From Coenobita brevimanus (taxonomy: Eukaryota; Arthropoda; Malacostraca; Decapoda; Coenobitidae), in the NCBI GenBank assembly GCA_032717465.1, contig CM064653.1, positions 32,951,809 to 33,015,808 on the forward strand: 64,000 bases of DNA, written 5' to 3'. Position 1 is the stretch's first letter. Each line of letters opens with the position of its first letter. Both the position numbers and the translations under genes were made by a program. Under the pieces are notes generated by a model that was given only the letters and a program-made list of their open reading frames with translations, was not told where the DNA came from and ran no database searches. This document shows positions 24,753-61,354 of the stretch, piece after piece.

Positions 24753-25101
24753 TTTCGCCACACGTCCTTTCCAAATTCGTCATATCGACATGAAACCAAA
24801 ACCTAAAGGTGCATCTTTCAAATATGCATCCTATAACATGCCCCATGACATCAGGGGGGTCACCCCCCAGTTAGCGGTGGGGGGTTCAGTGTCAGGTGGG
24901 TCGGGCCTAAAATTTCAGATGGGCGTAAAATCGTCAGTTTTCACCCGATTTACCCCAAATTTTATGTGAGACATCTTTGGCTAGATTTCCTGTTGTGTTG
25001 TGTTGTAACTGCGGGGGACGGGTTTGCTGTGCCTTGGCACCGCTTCTTGTTTTTCTTTGTTATCATCTGCCTTTAGCATGGCGAGGCGATATAATTTTTG
25101 T

Positions 25102-25178
<77 letters not shown>

Positions 25179-26829
25179 GCCAAAATATGCCGAAAAGTTG
25201 TGGACGAATTTTCACCAAACCTTCATCAAAGAACAGCTATGTGGATGAGCAGGAGCCAATTACTTTTGCTGAGAATTTGATCAAAGACGACTGACTGCCA
25301 GCTGCCATATATTTTTTAATATGGATTGGCTTTTAGTGAAACATGGTGACTAAACTCCGTAGAGTTTTACGAATTCTTATCAGCTGTCTTTTGCAGGTCG
25401 AGGTGATACAGTTTTTGTCGATGTGTGTATGTGTGCTTGTATCTGTTGTCAAAATATCTCGTCTTCACATCTGGGTTGAAGGTAGCTTTTATCTTAGCCA
25501 ACATGTTTTGGCGGGCAATTAGCATTCGGTCCCCGAATGTTCTTGTTTCATTTTTAATATAGAGTGGCATTTTATGTTTGTGGTGACTGAAATACGTAGA
25601 GTTTTGTGAATTTTCTTCCCATTTGGTTTGTAGGTAGCTTGTACAGTCAACCAAAAAGGTATCGGCCCCCTTACGGCACGTATCATTCTGAAACATGGGC
25701 GAAGCAGTGTGATATATGGGGTATCCTGTGATTATAAGTGAAAATGTTGTTTTTGGTAGTTATTGGAACTTGAAATTAAAGAAAAATAATAATAATAATA
25801 ATAATCACATACTGGGTGGTATATGTTTTGAGGCACCGAGCTTGTAGATTCTTGGTGTAAGTAGAAGTCGCTCATTTTCGCAACCATCGTACGCTAAGGG
25901 ACCAATGCTTTTTTGGGAATATGTACAATCCCAACAACTTATTTTGGCGGGCGATTAGAATTCGGCCCCCGAAGGCTTTTGTTTCATTTTACATCCGTTT
26001 TGTTTCATTTATTCATCTATTATTTGGAGACCCTGGAGTCAGTTTAGCTTAATTTTCTTTTCCTGAAAAGAGACAGACAGACAAACGAGGATGTAAAGGA
26101 GCGTTGTGACATTGATGTGGATGTGGTTGAAAATGTTAGGAGAAATACTTTGAGATGGTTTGGCCATGTGGAGAGGATAGAATATGAGAGACCGACTAGA
26201 AGAGTATATGTGAGTGAGGTGGAGAGAGAGAAATATATGAGAGACGGGGATGTGAGTTGGAGGGAGGGCAGCCAAACGGTAGAGGACAGAGGGACGTGGA
26301 GGCATCTGTCTGTGGCCACTCGCTGCAGCTTACAGGATCAAGGCGTCTGGCCATTGAAAGACAAAGTGTTCTTCCTTCTCTCGACACCCAGTCATACCCA
26401 ATCGGTTTCCTTATTCTTCGTATTTTTTTTTTTTTTTTGGTCCTAGCCCGTTCAGTAGCCAGACATCCCGTATTCTGAGTGGCAGTGGAAGCTTCTTAGC
26501 ACTTTTTTCTCAGCGATTTACTTTCATATTACACTTAAACATCCTCTTGTGTTTTATTTATATCGTTTTTATTTCGCCCTAGTTTCCATTCATAGCATAA
26601 CAGAGGATACTGAGGTGCAGTGTGCAGAATCAGTCACTAAGGAAACCATGTCACGAATTCTCATTTGTCATTTAGAATATGGTCTCATTCTCACTCCCAC
26701 CAAGGGATTATAGTCAGCATAAGAGACCACAGGTAGTACAGTCGGTAGGCATAATTCTAAGCCTTTTACTTCTTCCACACCGTGGTACTGAACGAGGGGC
26801 TGCAGAAAAAAAAAAAATTGTTTTTGTGA

Positions 26830-26924
<95 letters not shown>

Positions 26925-29118
26925 CTCACTTATCACCTTGCCCTCTTGACCAGTGAACGAGGAGGTGCAAAATAACAACCTAACAGTGCAGCTGGAGAGG
27001 GGCAACCCCCAGCTCTGGAGACTCGAGATCAACGACCAGCTGGTGGTTCGCATCGCCTCCCCTTTTGTCAAGCCGGGCATTTGGCATCACGCCCTGCTCT
27101 CCTGGGATTCAGGAACAGGGGAGTGGTGTGTGTTCCTCAACGGTTATCTGATTGGCGCGGGCGTTAATCCAAAGGTGAGGAAAGTATACTTTCACCACAA
27201 CTTTGAACTCTGCGCCTGTAAAACACCAGATTCTTGCTAATGTACAGATGTGGACAAATGTAAGAGACACTGCCTTAGTCTGGGCACACAAGCACTAGGT
27301 CATTTCTCTGACGAATCAGTGGTGGGGAGTGACGGAATAGTATCAGGTAGGTGTACGTGAGGAGAAGGTGCAACCACTTTTCTACCCTCTCACTGTAACT
27401 CATCAGCAAGAAATAACTAAGTTCTTGTGTGCCCGGGCCAAGACAGTGTCTGTGCCATTACATTTGTCCACAACTGTACTTGATTTACACACTTAGTCTG
27501 TCTGGAATGGATCATCTCACTCTGTTCTTATTCATACCAGAATCCTTCAGTCTTTCAGAATGATTGTCCAGACCTCTTGAGCTAGCTATAGATGAATTTG
27601 ACTCTTCTTAGCATGTTCTCCTTAAAAGGGCCAGTTTATCGCAGGCACTGATGTCTTTGTTCCCTTCTTGGTGTTGGTCTGATCAAGTAAATAATCTGGG
27701 TTTTGCCTTTCAATCTTGCTTAATAACTCTCCGACAAGGAGAGTATGTTTTCACCCCTTTTTGTTTGTTTGTTAATTGTTTGTCTGTTAGCAGGATTACT
27801 TAAAAAGTAAATGAGATATTTGAGCCAAATTTGGTGGGTAGATAGCCCATGTCCCAGGGAACAATCGATTAACTTTTTGGACTGATGTTTGTTTGTGTGT
27901 TTGTCTGTTAGCAGGAATTTTCAAAAACCAAAAAGAGAGATTTGGACTAATTTGGTAGGTAGGTAGCCCATGTCCCTGGGAATAATCTACCAACTTCTGG
28001 GACACACCCGGATCGTATTACAGATTCTGAATCCGGAAAATACTTTTTGCAAAGCCCTAATCAGTGATGAGGAAACAACCCATCATGAAGAGTGGTTTGG
28101 AAATTACGTTGCTCATGTCGGAGAGATACGCTCCACTGAGTGCCCCTCTGGTTCAGAAAAGTAATTAGGTCACAATTATTGTTCCCCTCAGAGCTAGTGG
28201 TGGGTGGAAACTTAAGCTGACTGTGTATAACTTTGCGATTCATTATATTTGTCTGGTCAGGCATATTTCAGTTAATTGCTTATTAACCGAACTTCCACAT
28301 ATACTTACCACAAAATTAATCTATAACTTTATGTTAGCAAATCTTATACGATTGAAACGTATTTTGCGTGTTTCTATAAAACTCTTTCATTTTTCAGTTA
28401 CCGTTTTAGGCTACTATTTTAACTGTTTGAATGTGTCATTGATTATTTTAAGAGGAAGTATACGAGTATTTGTCCATACCTCCTTCCATACTTTATGTTA
28501 CTTCATCTCTTCCTTCTCCTCCTGGTTTTTCAATTTATATTTTGATACTCTTTGCTTTGTAAGAAATGCAGTTAGTTTTATTTCTACCTCACCTTAATCT
28601 AAAGGAGGATAAAATGATGATGATAATGATGATTGTTATGACTGTGGTCATGATGTTAATGATGATGATGATTGTTATGATTAATGATGGTGATGATTGT
28701 TATGACTGACGATGATGATGATGATGTTGAAGTATAATTTGGGCACATCTCCCTCGCGTCGCGGTATCTCATCCCTCCCTGTATACTTTCTTCCTCCGTC
28801 AAACATTATCTTTGTGTTCAGAGTCAAGGTCTGTACGTGCCTGGCGGTGGCGTGGCAGTGTCGGGTCAGCACCAGAACACACTGCATAACGGCGAGGACG
28901 TGGGGGAGGGCCTGGAGGGGTGGATGACTCTCTTCCAGTTCACGTACCGACCCCTCATCTACCCCACCTCCCCCAAAACCGCCTCTCTCGTGGCCTCTCT
29001 CATCGAACGGTGTACCAAGGATTTAGGTGGAGACATTCTGAGCTGGAGGATCACGCCCAGGAAGGGGTATGGAGGCATTATTGAGGTGCCTGGTAGTGAA
29101 AAGTGTGGCTACTTCTGA
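18798..29118 (+). CDS. Secreted pentraxin-like protein, 4 exons, 265 aa
   Basis: Spliced exons 18798-18941, 20604-20739, 26954-27174 and 28822-29118 give one continuous 265-aa frame (phases 0, 1, 0), all with AG acceptors and GTGAG donors. Residues 1-23 are a hydrophobic signal peptide ending GARAQ. A His4 run and one Cys follow. The pentraxin (LamG-like jelly-roll) fold spans about 49-255: LYFNQSGYVQY, AFTMHFWF, IWHHALLSWDSGTGEW, FLNGYLIGAG and VPGGGVAVSGQHQN line up in order with classical pentraxins. Those are secreted pattern-recognition lectins. Oddities: the two cysteines that form the classical intradomain disulfide are replaced (Met74/His75 and His139/Ala140 regions), and the calcium motif QEQD reads QHQN. 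N-glycosylation sequons are at 52 and 102. No membrane anchor. Family confident; ligand unknown. Confidence 0.82.
18942..20603 (+). other. Pentraxin-like gene, intron 1
   Basis: GTGAGA...TTTCAG. It contains (GA)n at 18967-18987, (CA)n at 19009-19039, a complete foldback repeat at 19202-19340 and a purine-rich tract at 19610-20100. A GTGAG-rich minisatellite-like stretch lies at about 20230-20460. Confidence 0.75.
19202..19340. repeat. Foldback repeat, complete copy
   Basis: Left arm TCTTGCTCTTTCCTGACGAT, then TTTATTCAGC. The right arm is ATATAATCGTCTGGAAGTAG followed by CAAGA. The arms are about 40 bp and nearly self-complementary around a centre with GGGGGTTGATATGGCCTTCA. Confidence 0.8.
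20604..20739 (+). CDS. Pentraxin-like gene, exon 2
   Basis: 136 nt, phase 0 in and phase 1 out. It encodes LYFNQSGYVQYTHYVAKIPS through TATFFNYG. Acceptor TTACGTTTCAG, donor GGAT|GTGAGT. The AFTMHFWF strand corresponds to AFTVC in classical pentraxins. Confidence 0.82.
21431..21570. repeat. Foldback repeat, complete copy
   Basis: Left TCTCCAGACGATTTAACTCA; right CTGAGTCGAATAATATCGTC. A lone right-arm fragment lies just before it at 21334-21366 (AAAATCGTCCGGCGGTACCC). Confidence 0.65.
22395..22590 (+). repeat. Two tandem left arms of the foldback repeat (second subfamily)
   Basis: Both copies carry ATTCYGTTCYRRCTGACACC, then AGACRATKTTATTCARCT and ATAGGAGCCTGAGAG. The same subfamily occurs at 16428-16495 and 53255-53330. 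Confidence 0.65.
23271..23585. repeat. 21-bp minisatellite
   Basis: About 15 imperfect units of CTGTGCCTCCCTCCACCTGT plus T. The unit length is a multiple of three with few stops, so several frames on both strands are open. The resulting 137-319 codon frames are low-complexity (period 7 aa) and not taken as genes. Confidence 0.92.
24091..24160. repeat. (GT)n microsatellite with GCGT end
   Basis: (GT)25 followed by GCGTGCGTGCGT variants. Confidence 0.95.
24420..26040. repeat. Mosaic of dispersed repeats
   Basis: A block with (TTTG)n(TCTG)n and ...GATAACAACTTTACGCGAGA lies at 24460-24610. (TA)43 (24660-24747) and (TG)36 (25104-25175) follow. Two internally repeated modules are then seen: TTTTGGCGGGCAATTAGCAT near 25508 versus TTTTGGCGGGCGATTAGAAT near 25942, and GTAGAGTTTTACGAATT near 25358 versus GTAGAGTTTTGTGAATT near 25596. 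Such modules are typical of decayed non-coding mobile elements. No superfamily was assigned. Confidence 0.5.
26099..26262 (+). pseudogene. LINE C-terminal relic
   Basis: The plus-strand frame reads VENVRRNTLRWFGHVERIEY followed by ERPTRRVYVSEVERE, the conserved RWFGHVERM tail found at the end of many LINE ORF2 proteins. Only this tail is present, as expected for a 5'-truncated insertion. It lies inside the pentraxin intron. Confidence 0.65.
26833..26919. repeat. (CT)43 next to a splice acceptor
   Basis: Uninterrupted CT repeats end 34 bp before the exon-3 acceptor AG (26952-26953). The tract lies in pyrimidine-rich orientation for the gene. Confidence 0.95.
26954..27174 (+). CDS. Pentraxin-like gene, exon 3
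   Basis: 221 nt, phase 1 in and phase 0 out (NPK|GTGAGG). It encodes LNEEVQNNNLTVQLERG, IASPFVKPGIWHHALLSWDS and GTGEWCVFLNGYLIGAG. GxWxxxxxG and SWDSxTG are hallmark pentraxin strands. Confidence 0.85.
27243..27478. mobile_element. Tc1/mariner-like MITE, 236 bp
   Basis: The ends are TACAGATGTGGACAAATGTA and, on the opposite strand, TACAGTTGTGGACAAATGTA, including the TA dinucleotides expected as target duplication. Homology of the inverted arms continues inward for about 75 bp (GGGCACACAAG shared). There is no transposase, so it is non-autonomous. Superfamily is inferred from TA and the CAGNxGTGGxCAAA-like terminus. Confidence 0.75.
27726..28160 (+). repeat. Dispersed repeat, copy 1
   Basis: Shares CTCTCCGACA, TTTGGTGGGTAGATAGCCCA, TGTCCCWGGGAACAAT, a GGATCGTATTACAGATTCTG-like block and GAGTGCCCCTCTGG with the inverted copy at 46105-46412. 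The central part (TTTGTCTGTTAGCAGGA) is duplicated within this copy. Non-coding; family unknown. Confidence 0.7.
28822..29118 (+). CDS. Pentraxin-like gene, exon 4 and stop
   Basis: 98 codons plus TGA, entered in phase 0 after TGTGTTCAG. It encodes SQGLYVPGGGVAVSGQHQNT, then GWMTLFQFTYRPLIYP and a C-terminus with two Cys (IERC, EKCGYF). The protein ends here, so it is a secreted single-domain form. Confidence 0.85.
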   Translation, partial: SQGLYVPGGGVAVSGQHQNTLHNGEDVGEGLEGWMTLFQFTYRPLIYPTSPKTASLVASLIERCTKDLGGDILSWRITPRKGYGGIIEVPGSEKCGYF

Positions 29119-29235
29119 GGACCAATGCCTGTGCGTAGTACTGATGGAATAGTACTAATAATAATAATAGTTGTAATAATAATAATATGATGATGATGAT
29201 GATAATGATGATGGAAGTAGTGGAAGGTTGTTGGG

Positions 29236-29241
29236 AATAAA
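29236..29241 (+). terminator. Polyadenylation signal AATAAA of the pentraxin-like gene
   Basis: Canonical hexamer 118 bp after the stop codon. Confidence 0.6.
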
Positions 29242-30363
29242 AAGACACATCTGAGCGTCAAGTGAAGTATGTGGCAGTAATGGATAATTTATCTAACTCA
29301 CTTCCCAGCTTTGAAATTTGCAAGATTGGTTACTCTTTTTTTTTTCTCTCTCTCATTTTTTAATGGGACAAAATGAGCCTTCCTTGTTATTGGTAATCTC
29401 TGTGTACAGCATGTATTTTTCTTTTTTTCTTTTTTTTGTACTGTATATACACTTTTTTACGGAACTATTTAAAAAGAAAAAAAAAAGTGTACGTAAAAGT
29501 AGGATGATTTGAGTTGTTCTAGTATTTCCAAGTTGACAGTGAATGACATTCACTTTGGTGGGGTGAACGACAGTCAGAGTAATAACGAGGAGTAGGAAGA
29601 CTCATTTTACAGAGAATGTACTGAAACTTTCTTGCAAAAGTATTTTTGAAATATGTTTTCTGTACTTCATAAAAGTAAATTGTCGTCACACCCCCTCAGT
29701 GAATATGAAAAATATTGTATAAAAATTAGTGTAATCATTCCCCTGTTCATCCAGTGTAGCCTTATCTGTAAGCTGTATGCACCCTTCATGGCCAGCTTAG
29801 ATATATTTTCGTGTACTGTAATACATTGTTTTACTCCTACTTAATTATGACCCTTTTACTGCTAACCATATTGCCAAGCTCGATTAAATTGCCTGGTTTT
29901 AGCGGAAATAAATGCTAAAGTACGTTCATATTCGTGAAAGGATTGATATTGCGTTGTATCACTTTCATGGCCTTTAATTTAACCGTTCATACATATACAG
30001 TATAGATATAGATAGATAGATAGATAGATAGATATAGACAGACAGACAGATAGTTTGGTAGATAAATAGATGTTCCCAACGTTATGTCCAACACTAGCAC
30101 GTATGTTTCTTTTTTTCCTATATGTTCCTTATGAATAGTAAGAGGATCATAAAAAAAGACATCATCTATTTTATACATATAATTCTTCTGCAAAATATTA
30201 CAAATGAGGATGAAGGATGGTTGCTGGTGGGATGAGGTGGATGGGCTAAACACATGAGGTGGCGTACGTTGCCTTGGTGATAACAGTACGTACAGTAATG
30301 CCCTTAACGACTACGGTAATTAGCTGAGGCATCGTACATATATCTTAACTGAGGTAAATTACT

Positions 30364-30424
<61 letters not shown>

Positions 30425-30487
30425 GTTTAAGCATTTGTGTGCATATTTGTCATGTGCACTTACGCGTCTTACTGTGCTGCGCTCGCG

Positions 30488-30529
<42 letters not shown>

Positions 30530-32878
30530 ATATTACAAAACCTAATTCATACAACCTTCAACTCATTTACTTTTTCTGAACTAATCACGCTCTCTCCAAA
30601 ACATAAATATCTCCAAACAAAAGCTGCCTCTACACAAAGACACAGTTGAGCCGCGGACATGTGTCGGGTACAGATATCTGACTACTGCACTGGATGGTCC
30701 TTGTATTGCGTATCTCGTGTGTTGCGGGGGCAGCTCACTAAGCGTTTTACCGGTGTCTGCTCTGCATGCGTCATTTTTAACTTCCCGTGACCCTTTTTCA
30801 TGATTTACACTTTTTGTTTTCTGATTTTCACTGATTGCATGGTTGATTACTAAGTTCATGAAGCAGTTAAAATGTCTACTCTGCTCACACCAGCAGGTTG
30901 GCCCGTCCCTGCAACACACAAGATAGAGGAATACATTTTGGCCACCATGTACTTGCAGTTTGACAGTGTTATAGGGAAACGTGGTGACTAGTGATTATAC
31001 ATGAAGCTGCGCATATATATAGACCAACATTGAAGCATTGTCTTATTCCTAACATCATTTTATATATATATATTTAGTGTACATAAATATTTCTTTTGCT
31101 ATAGGTATAAATCTCTGTAGAATATAAAAAATCAGTAATATACATTTACGCTTTGTTAAATATACTCGTAATACATATACATTTATTGTCGTACTAAGGC
31201 GACATGACATTTCTTTCTCGTAGCCACAGACAGTGAGAGAAGAGAGGACAGTAAAGAGAGAAACAAGTGTAGATTCCGCATACAAGGTGAAAAGCGAGTC
31301 GCCCTATCAGCTGACTGGGTGTGGGTGTCAACTTTCGGTTAGTAGGATGGTCGCTGACTTGTATTCTGGTTGGCACAGGAGACTTGGTAACACCTCTTCC
31401 ATAGTAATTATTGTACATAGTACTTTGGTGTTCTGTTTCGTGGTATTTATAGTTTTCTAGAATCGACATTGCTTTAGTAACGTACAGGAGGATCACAGCA
31501 TGTAAAATATACCAAATAAATTGCTGTGAAAGACGTGCTAGGAGGTCTCATGTGCTGCCTACTCTACGGTCCCAACACACACACATCCACATACCGTACA
31601 AAGCTGTCACTGAAGGGTTACTCGCTGACACACAGACATACCGACTGACAACCATAAGCTTACAGATTTCTAAGCAGGAAACGTTAGCGCGAAAGAGAGA
31701 GCGCGTTAGGCACGAACTCTGGCAAAGAATATAAAATTAGATTCTCGAGTGACCATAGACATTAGTACAGTAGTTATTAATGCTCATTTTGAGTATAGTT
31801 TGTTTTTCTGTCCGTACCGGCCGGGTCAGAATGCTAAGATATTCGTTGCGTACCAGCCGATAGTCATTATTATACATACAATACAGTATATGTGCTAGTA
31901 TTGAACTTTGTTTCATATGTTCACAGTAAGATTTGTCTCGTGGACCACTGAAATATAACTCCCCTTGTTTAACTCCACGGTTGGCATTCACATAAACATC
32001 TCCACAAAACAAGAATATAAACAATTTCATTACTTTTCAGGATTCAATCTTTACGTGGGGTTTCATAAAGACTGAGAGGAAGTGATCAGTGTCAGGGGAG
32101 GCGGGTATGGTGCAGAACTTTTCAGTGTTATCAGTCCTTTTACATATTATATTTGTCCATCTCGGGGTACTGCACTGGTCCTTTGTATATTATTTAGAGG
32201 TTACAGGCGACTGGTGGTGGTGTCCATGAGGTGATCCGAGCGACAGGGAGGTTATTATTTTTAGGCTGTTTGTTGAAGTTCCTTTGCTTAACTTGGCCTA
32301 GATTTTTTGTCCTTTTCCCACTCATTTCTCGTAGCCCAAAGGCAGACAGATACTACAACGGCTCTTAATCATTGCCATAGGACTTCTTCGGTTGATTAAC
32401 ACCATATTCTAGTGTTAATCTCTTCTTACAACTCTGCAGAGAGGCGAAAATTTTAGGCCAGGTTAGAGTAAAAGGAGTACAGTGATTGGGTGGACTCACT
32501 AAGGCGCGGTAGTGGAGACTGGAGGTAGTTTATTATGGGTCCATTGACAAAGGCCTGGTGACGCTGAAGTACAGTGAGGCAGGTGAGGATAAGGCAACTG
32601 AGGATAAGCTAAGAGTAGGCTGCTTGTAGAGTGGATTTACAAGGCCATGAAGGTGGATATAAAGGGAGATTTTAAGATGTTACAAGTGGATTTACGGAGA
32701 GCTGGAGTGGATACAGGTTGAATATAATGTTGGAAGGTGGAGACAGTTTGACCAGAATATTAGCTAAGGTGGACGTGGCTTGATTAACAAGGATAGGACG
32801 ATGGTTGCAGGAGGATCAATCGATGTCTGAAGATGACACTGGAAGTCGGTCGACCTGAAGTGAGACAGATGGGTGGGG

Positions 32879-32918
<40 letters not shown>

Positions 32919-33001
32919 GGGGAAGGGTAATATTTATAAGGTGGAAGGGTATTTTTATGGGATTGAAATTTTAAGAGTGGGGCATTTTTAGGGTGGGGTG
33001 A
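29242..33001. other. Convergent intergenic region
   Basis: No supported exon between the two tail-to-tail genes. It holds (TAGA)n near 30005-30060, (GT)n at 30365-30420 and 30490-30526, and a T37 run at 32880-32916. A 112-codon frame at 30581-30919 (minus) has no recognisable domain. Confidence 0.6.
32880..32916. repeat. Poly(T)37 tract
   Basis: Thirty-seven consecutive T on the plus strand, about 85 bp beyond the putative poly(A) signal of the minus-strand gene. Confidence 0.95.
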
Positions 33002-33011
33002 TTTATTTATT
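33002..33011 (-). terminator. Polyadenylation signal of the two-TM gene
   Basis: TTTATTTATT on the plus strand gives overlapping AATAAATAAA on the minus strand, about 165 bp after the stop codon at 33175. Confidence 0.5.
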
Positions 33012-33174
33012 TATATTTTTAGGAGGGGGCACTTTTAGTATGGGGTCAATTTAAGGGTGAGGACGTCTTGATGGATGGGAGATGATTTAGGGTAAGTGAG
33101 GGGACATTCTTAGATTGGAGGATACTACTAGGGTGGGGCACTTTGAGGGAGGGGCAGGGTTTTGTGGGAGCATT

Positions 33175-59526
<26,352 letters not shown>

Positions 59527-59989
59527 CCAGAAAGTAGGACGAGAGAGCGAGAGGAGATGACCGCCTCGCCCTTCGCCTCACCGCGGAATGAAGGTCGAAA
59601 TTTGAGATACACGTAACACACAAAGTCACCTCAAGAAAGGACGAGTGTATATATCACTTTATTTCGACTTGAGTGATGTGTGTTGCTCGACGCCAGGGTA
59701 ATGAGAGCAACAAGAGTTTGTTTAGAGGTTGCTGCGTTCAGACGGTTTACGAGAGATATTGGACAGGTTATTCTGTAGGCAGTAATATTTAGATCGTCGT
59801 TTCCAGAATTCAGTTTCTGTAGGTCCAAGTTTCCACACTTCGTAATGTAGAGATGACAAATACAACACTGTGTGGTTAGATGATTTACAAGAGGCAGAAG
59901 CATCGGAGAGTGGCACAAAACATGTCACTTGGGATAAGTCCACCCTGGCGCCCCACAGCCGGCCAGCAACTGTCCCCCGTGACATATCC

Positions 59990-60031
59990 AGCCTCCCGCC
60001 CCGCCCGACCAAATGTTAGCGTGTGACGTCA
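59990..60031 (-). promoter_or_regulatory. GC box and CRE upstream of the two-TM gene
   Basis: GC-box-like CCCGCCCCGCCC (about 59996-60007) and a perfect CRE TGACGTCA (60024-60031) lie about 500 bp upstream of the putative start codon, in a CpG-rich patch. A TATATACAC element on the minus strand at about 59654-59646 is an alternative core site. Confidence 0.4.
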
Positions 60032-60382
60032 CCAACAAAGAGCCACTCATCACACCGTCTTCTCATGAGCTTAGCGTCGGAGGCTGAGATTTAGCTTATT
60101 TTCCGGTGCTTGGTGGCAGAATGTGACACAGCTACTACTCTACATCCATTCCATAGCGCTCCGTGATTAACACTATGTTCTATACAGTAGTTAATATCTT
60201 GCTACATATAAGTATTGGGAATGGACAGATGGAACTTTTAGCTCAACTTGAAAATAGTATCATACTGTAAGTTTCCGTTATAAAATGCCTTTTTCTTTTT
60301 ATTTTAAGACTTCAGTATAATATATTTCTGATTTACCAATGGAACTTTCCAATACAGTAAATCCTGATGTAACTTTTTTGTG

Positions 60383-60387
<5 letters not shown>

Positions 60388-60458
<71 letters not shown>
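60388..60458. repeat. (GT)n microsatellite
   Basis: About 35 uninterrupted GT repeats. Confidence 0.97.
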
Positions 60459-60459
<1 letters not shown>

Positions 60460-61354
60460 CGTTTTTTAATCTCAAGACATCGGTAAAGTGAAGAAAAAAT
60501 TGCGTAATATACTGCCACTGTTAACAGTAAAGCTAAGTTGCCTGTTTATCCCAGTTTACAGAGACATTGTTATGCGAAAATGCCGTGATATTTACACCAG
60601 ATCCCCTAATTAGAATGAAGGCTGCCTATACCTTCAGATTAATTTATCCTGAATATTACACCTTGGAAGCCTCTGTTATGTTACTTATATCTTGTTATTG
60701 CCGACATAGACTGCATGAATAACAAACTTAAGAATACCAGTTGCTATTTACAGAAACTAACAGGTAAAAGAGGTGCTAGAAAACCTAAACTAGCCAGAAG
60801 ACCGGTGCATCCTTAATGTCTTACGCAGAATTTCACGGTTAAGGAGGAGACACTAGTAGTTGTTAGTAGTAGTAGTAGTAATAGTAGTACCGGTAGTGGT
60901 AGTGATAGTGGTAGTAGCAGTAGTAGTAGCAGTAGTAGTAATAGTAGCAGCAGTAGCCCCAGGTTCGTCTGAAACGTGAACCCGGTGAACTGCGGGCATA
61001 AGTTTATCTCCTTCAGTTCACCATCCTTCTTTTAGGGGATAGGGAAGTAGCCAGGGGACGTTTGTATAAGCAGGCAGTTGTGCGACCTGGCTATACCGGT
61101 GCCACCACATGAAGGCGTCCCTCTCCACCACTGAGAAGCTAGAAAACTCTTAATTAACAAAAGGCTGCATCCTCCTGTCTCTCACTCCTTCGTATTTCAC
61201 AACCATGCATACATAACATACAGGAGAAGAAATACAGCAGAAATACACTGGCAAACAGTATGTGTTAGGGAGGCTTATATGTTAGCCAGAAGACGGATGC
61301 TGCCTCCTCCCGCCTCAGCCTCCTCAATATTTCACGACCAAATCTACGGTACAA

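Larger units (their letters stand above)
20740..26953 (+). other. Pentraxin-like gene, intron 2 (6.2 kb)
   Basis: GTGAGT...GACCAG. It contains purine-rich tracts (20860-21290, 21610-22400, 22560-23090), foldback copies (21431-21570 and arms at 21334, 22395 and 22512) and a 21-bp minisatellite (23271-23585). It also contains (TG)n and (TA)n tracts, a repeat mosaic (24420-26040), a LINE tail relic (26099-26262) and (CT)n abutting the acceptor. Confidence 0.75.
27175..28821 (+). other. Pentraxin-like gene, intron 3
   Basis: GTGAGG...TTCAG. It contains the Tc1-like MITE (27243-27478), a dispersed repeat (27726-28160) and (GAT)n-rich sequence at 28615-28725. Confidence 0.75.
59527..61340. other. 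Upstream region of the two-TM gene
   Basis: Candidate promoter elements for the minus-strand gene are listed separately. It also contains (GT)n at 60388-60458 and (AGT/AGC)n at 60855-60955. A diverged repeat is seen three times: TAGCCAGAAGACCGGTGCAT near 60793, an ACAAAAGGCTGCATCCTCCT version near 61158, and TAGCCAGAAGACGGATGCTG near 61282. Confidence 0.55.

Noticed and set aside
30581..30919. 112-codon minus-strand frame in the intergenic region
   Set aside because: No recognisable domain and no splice partners; conservation cannot be tested here.
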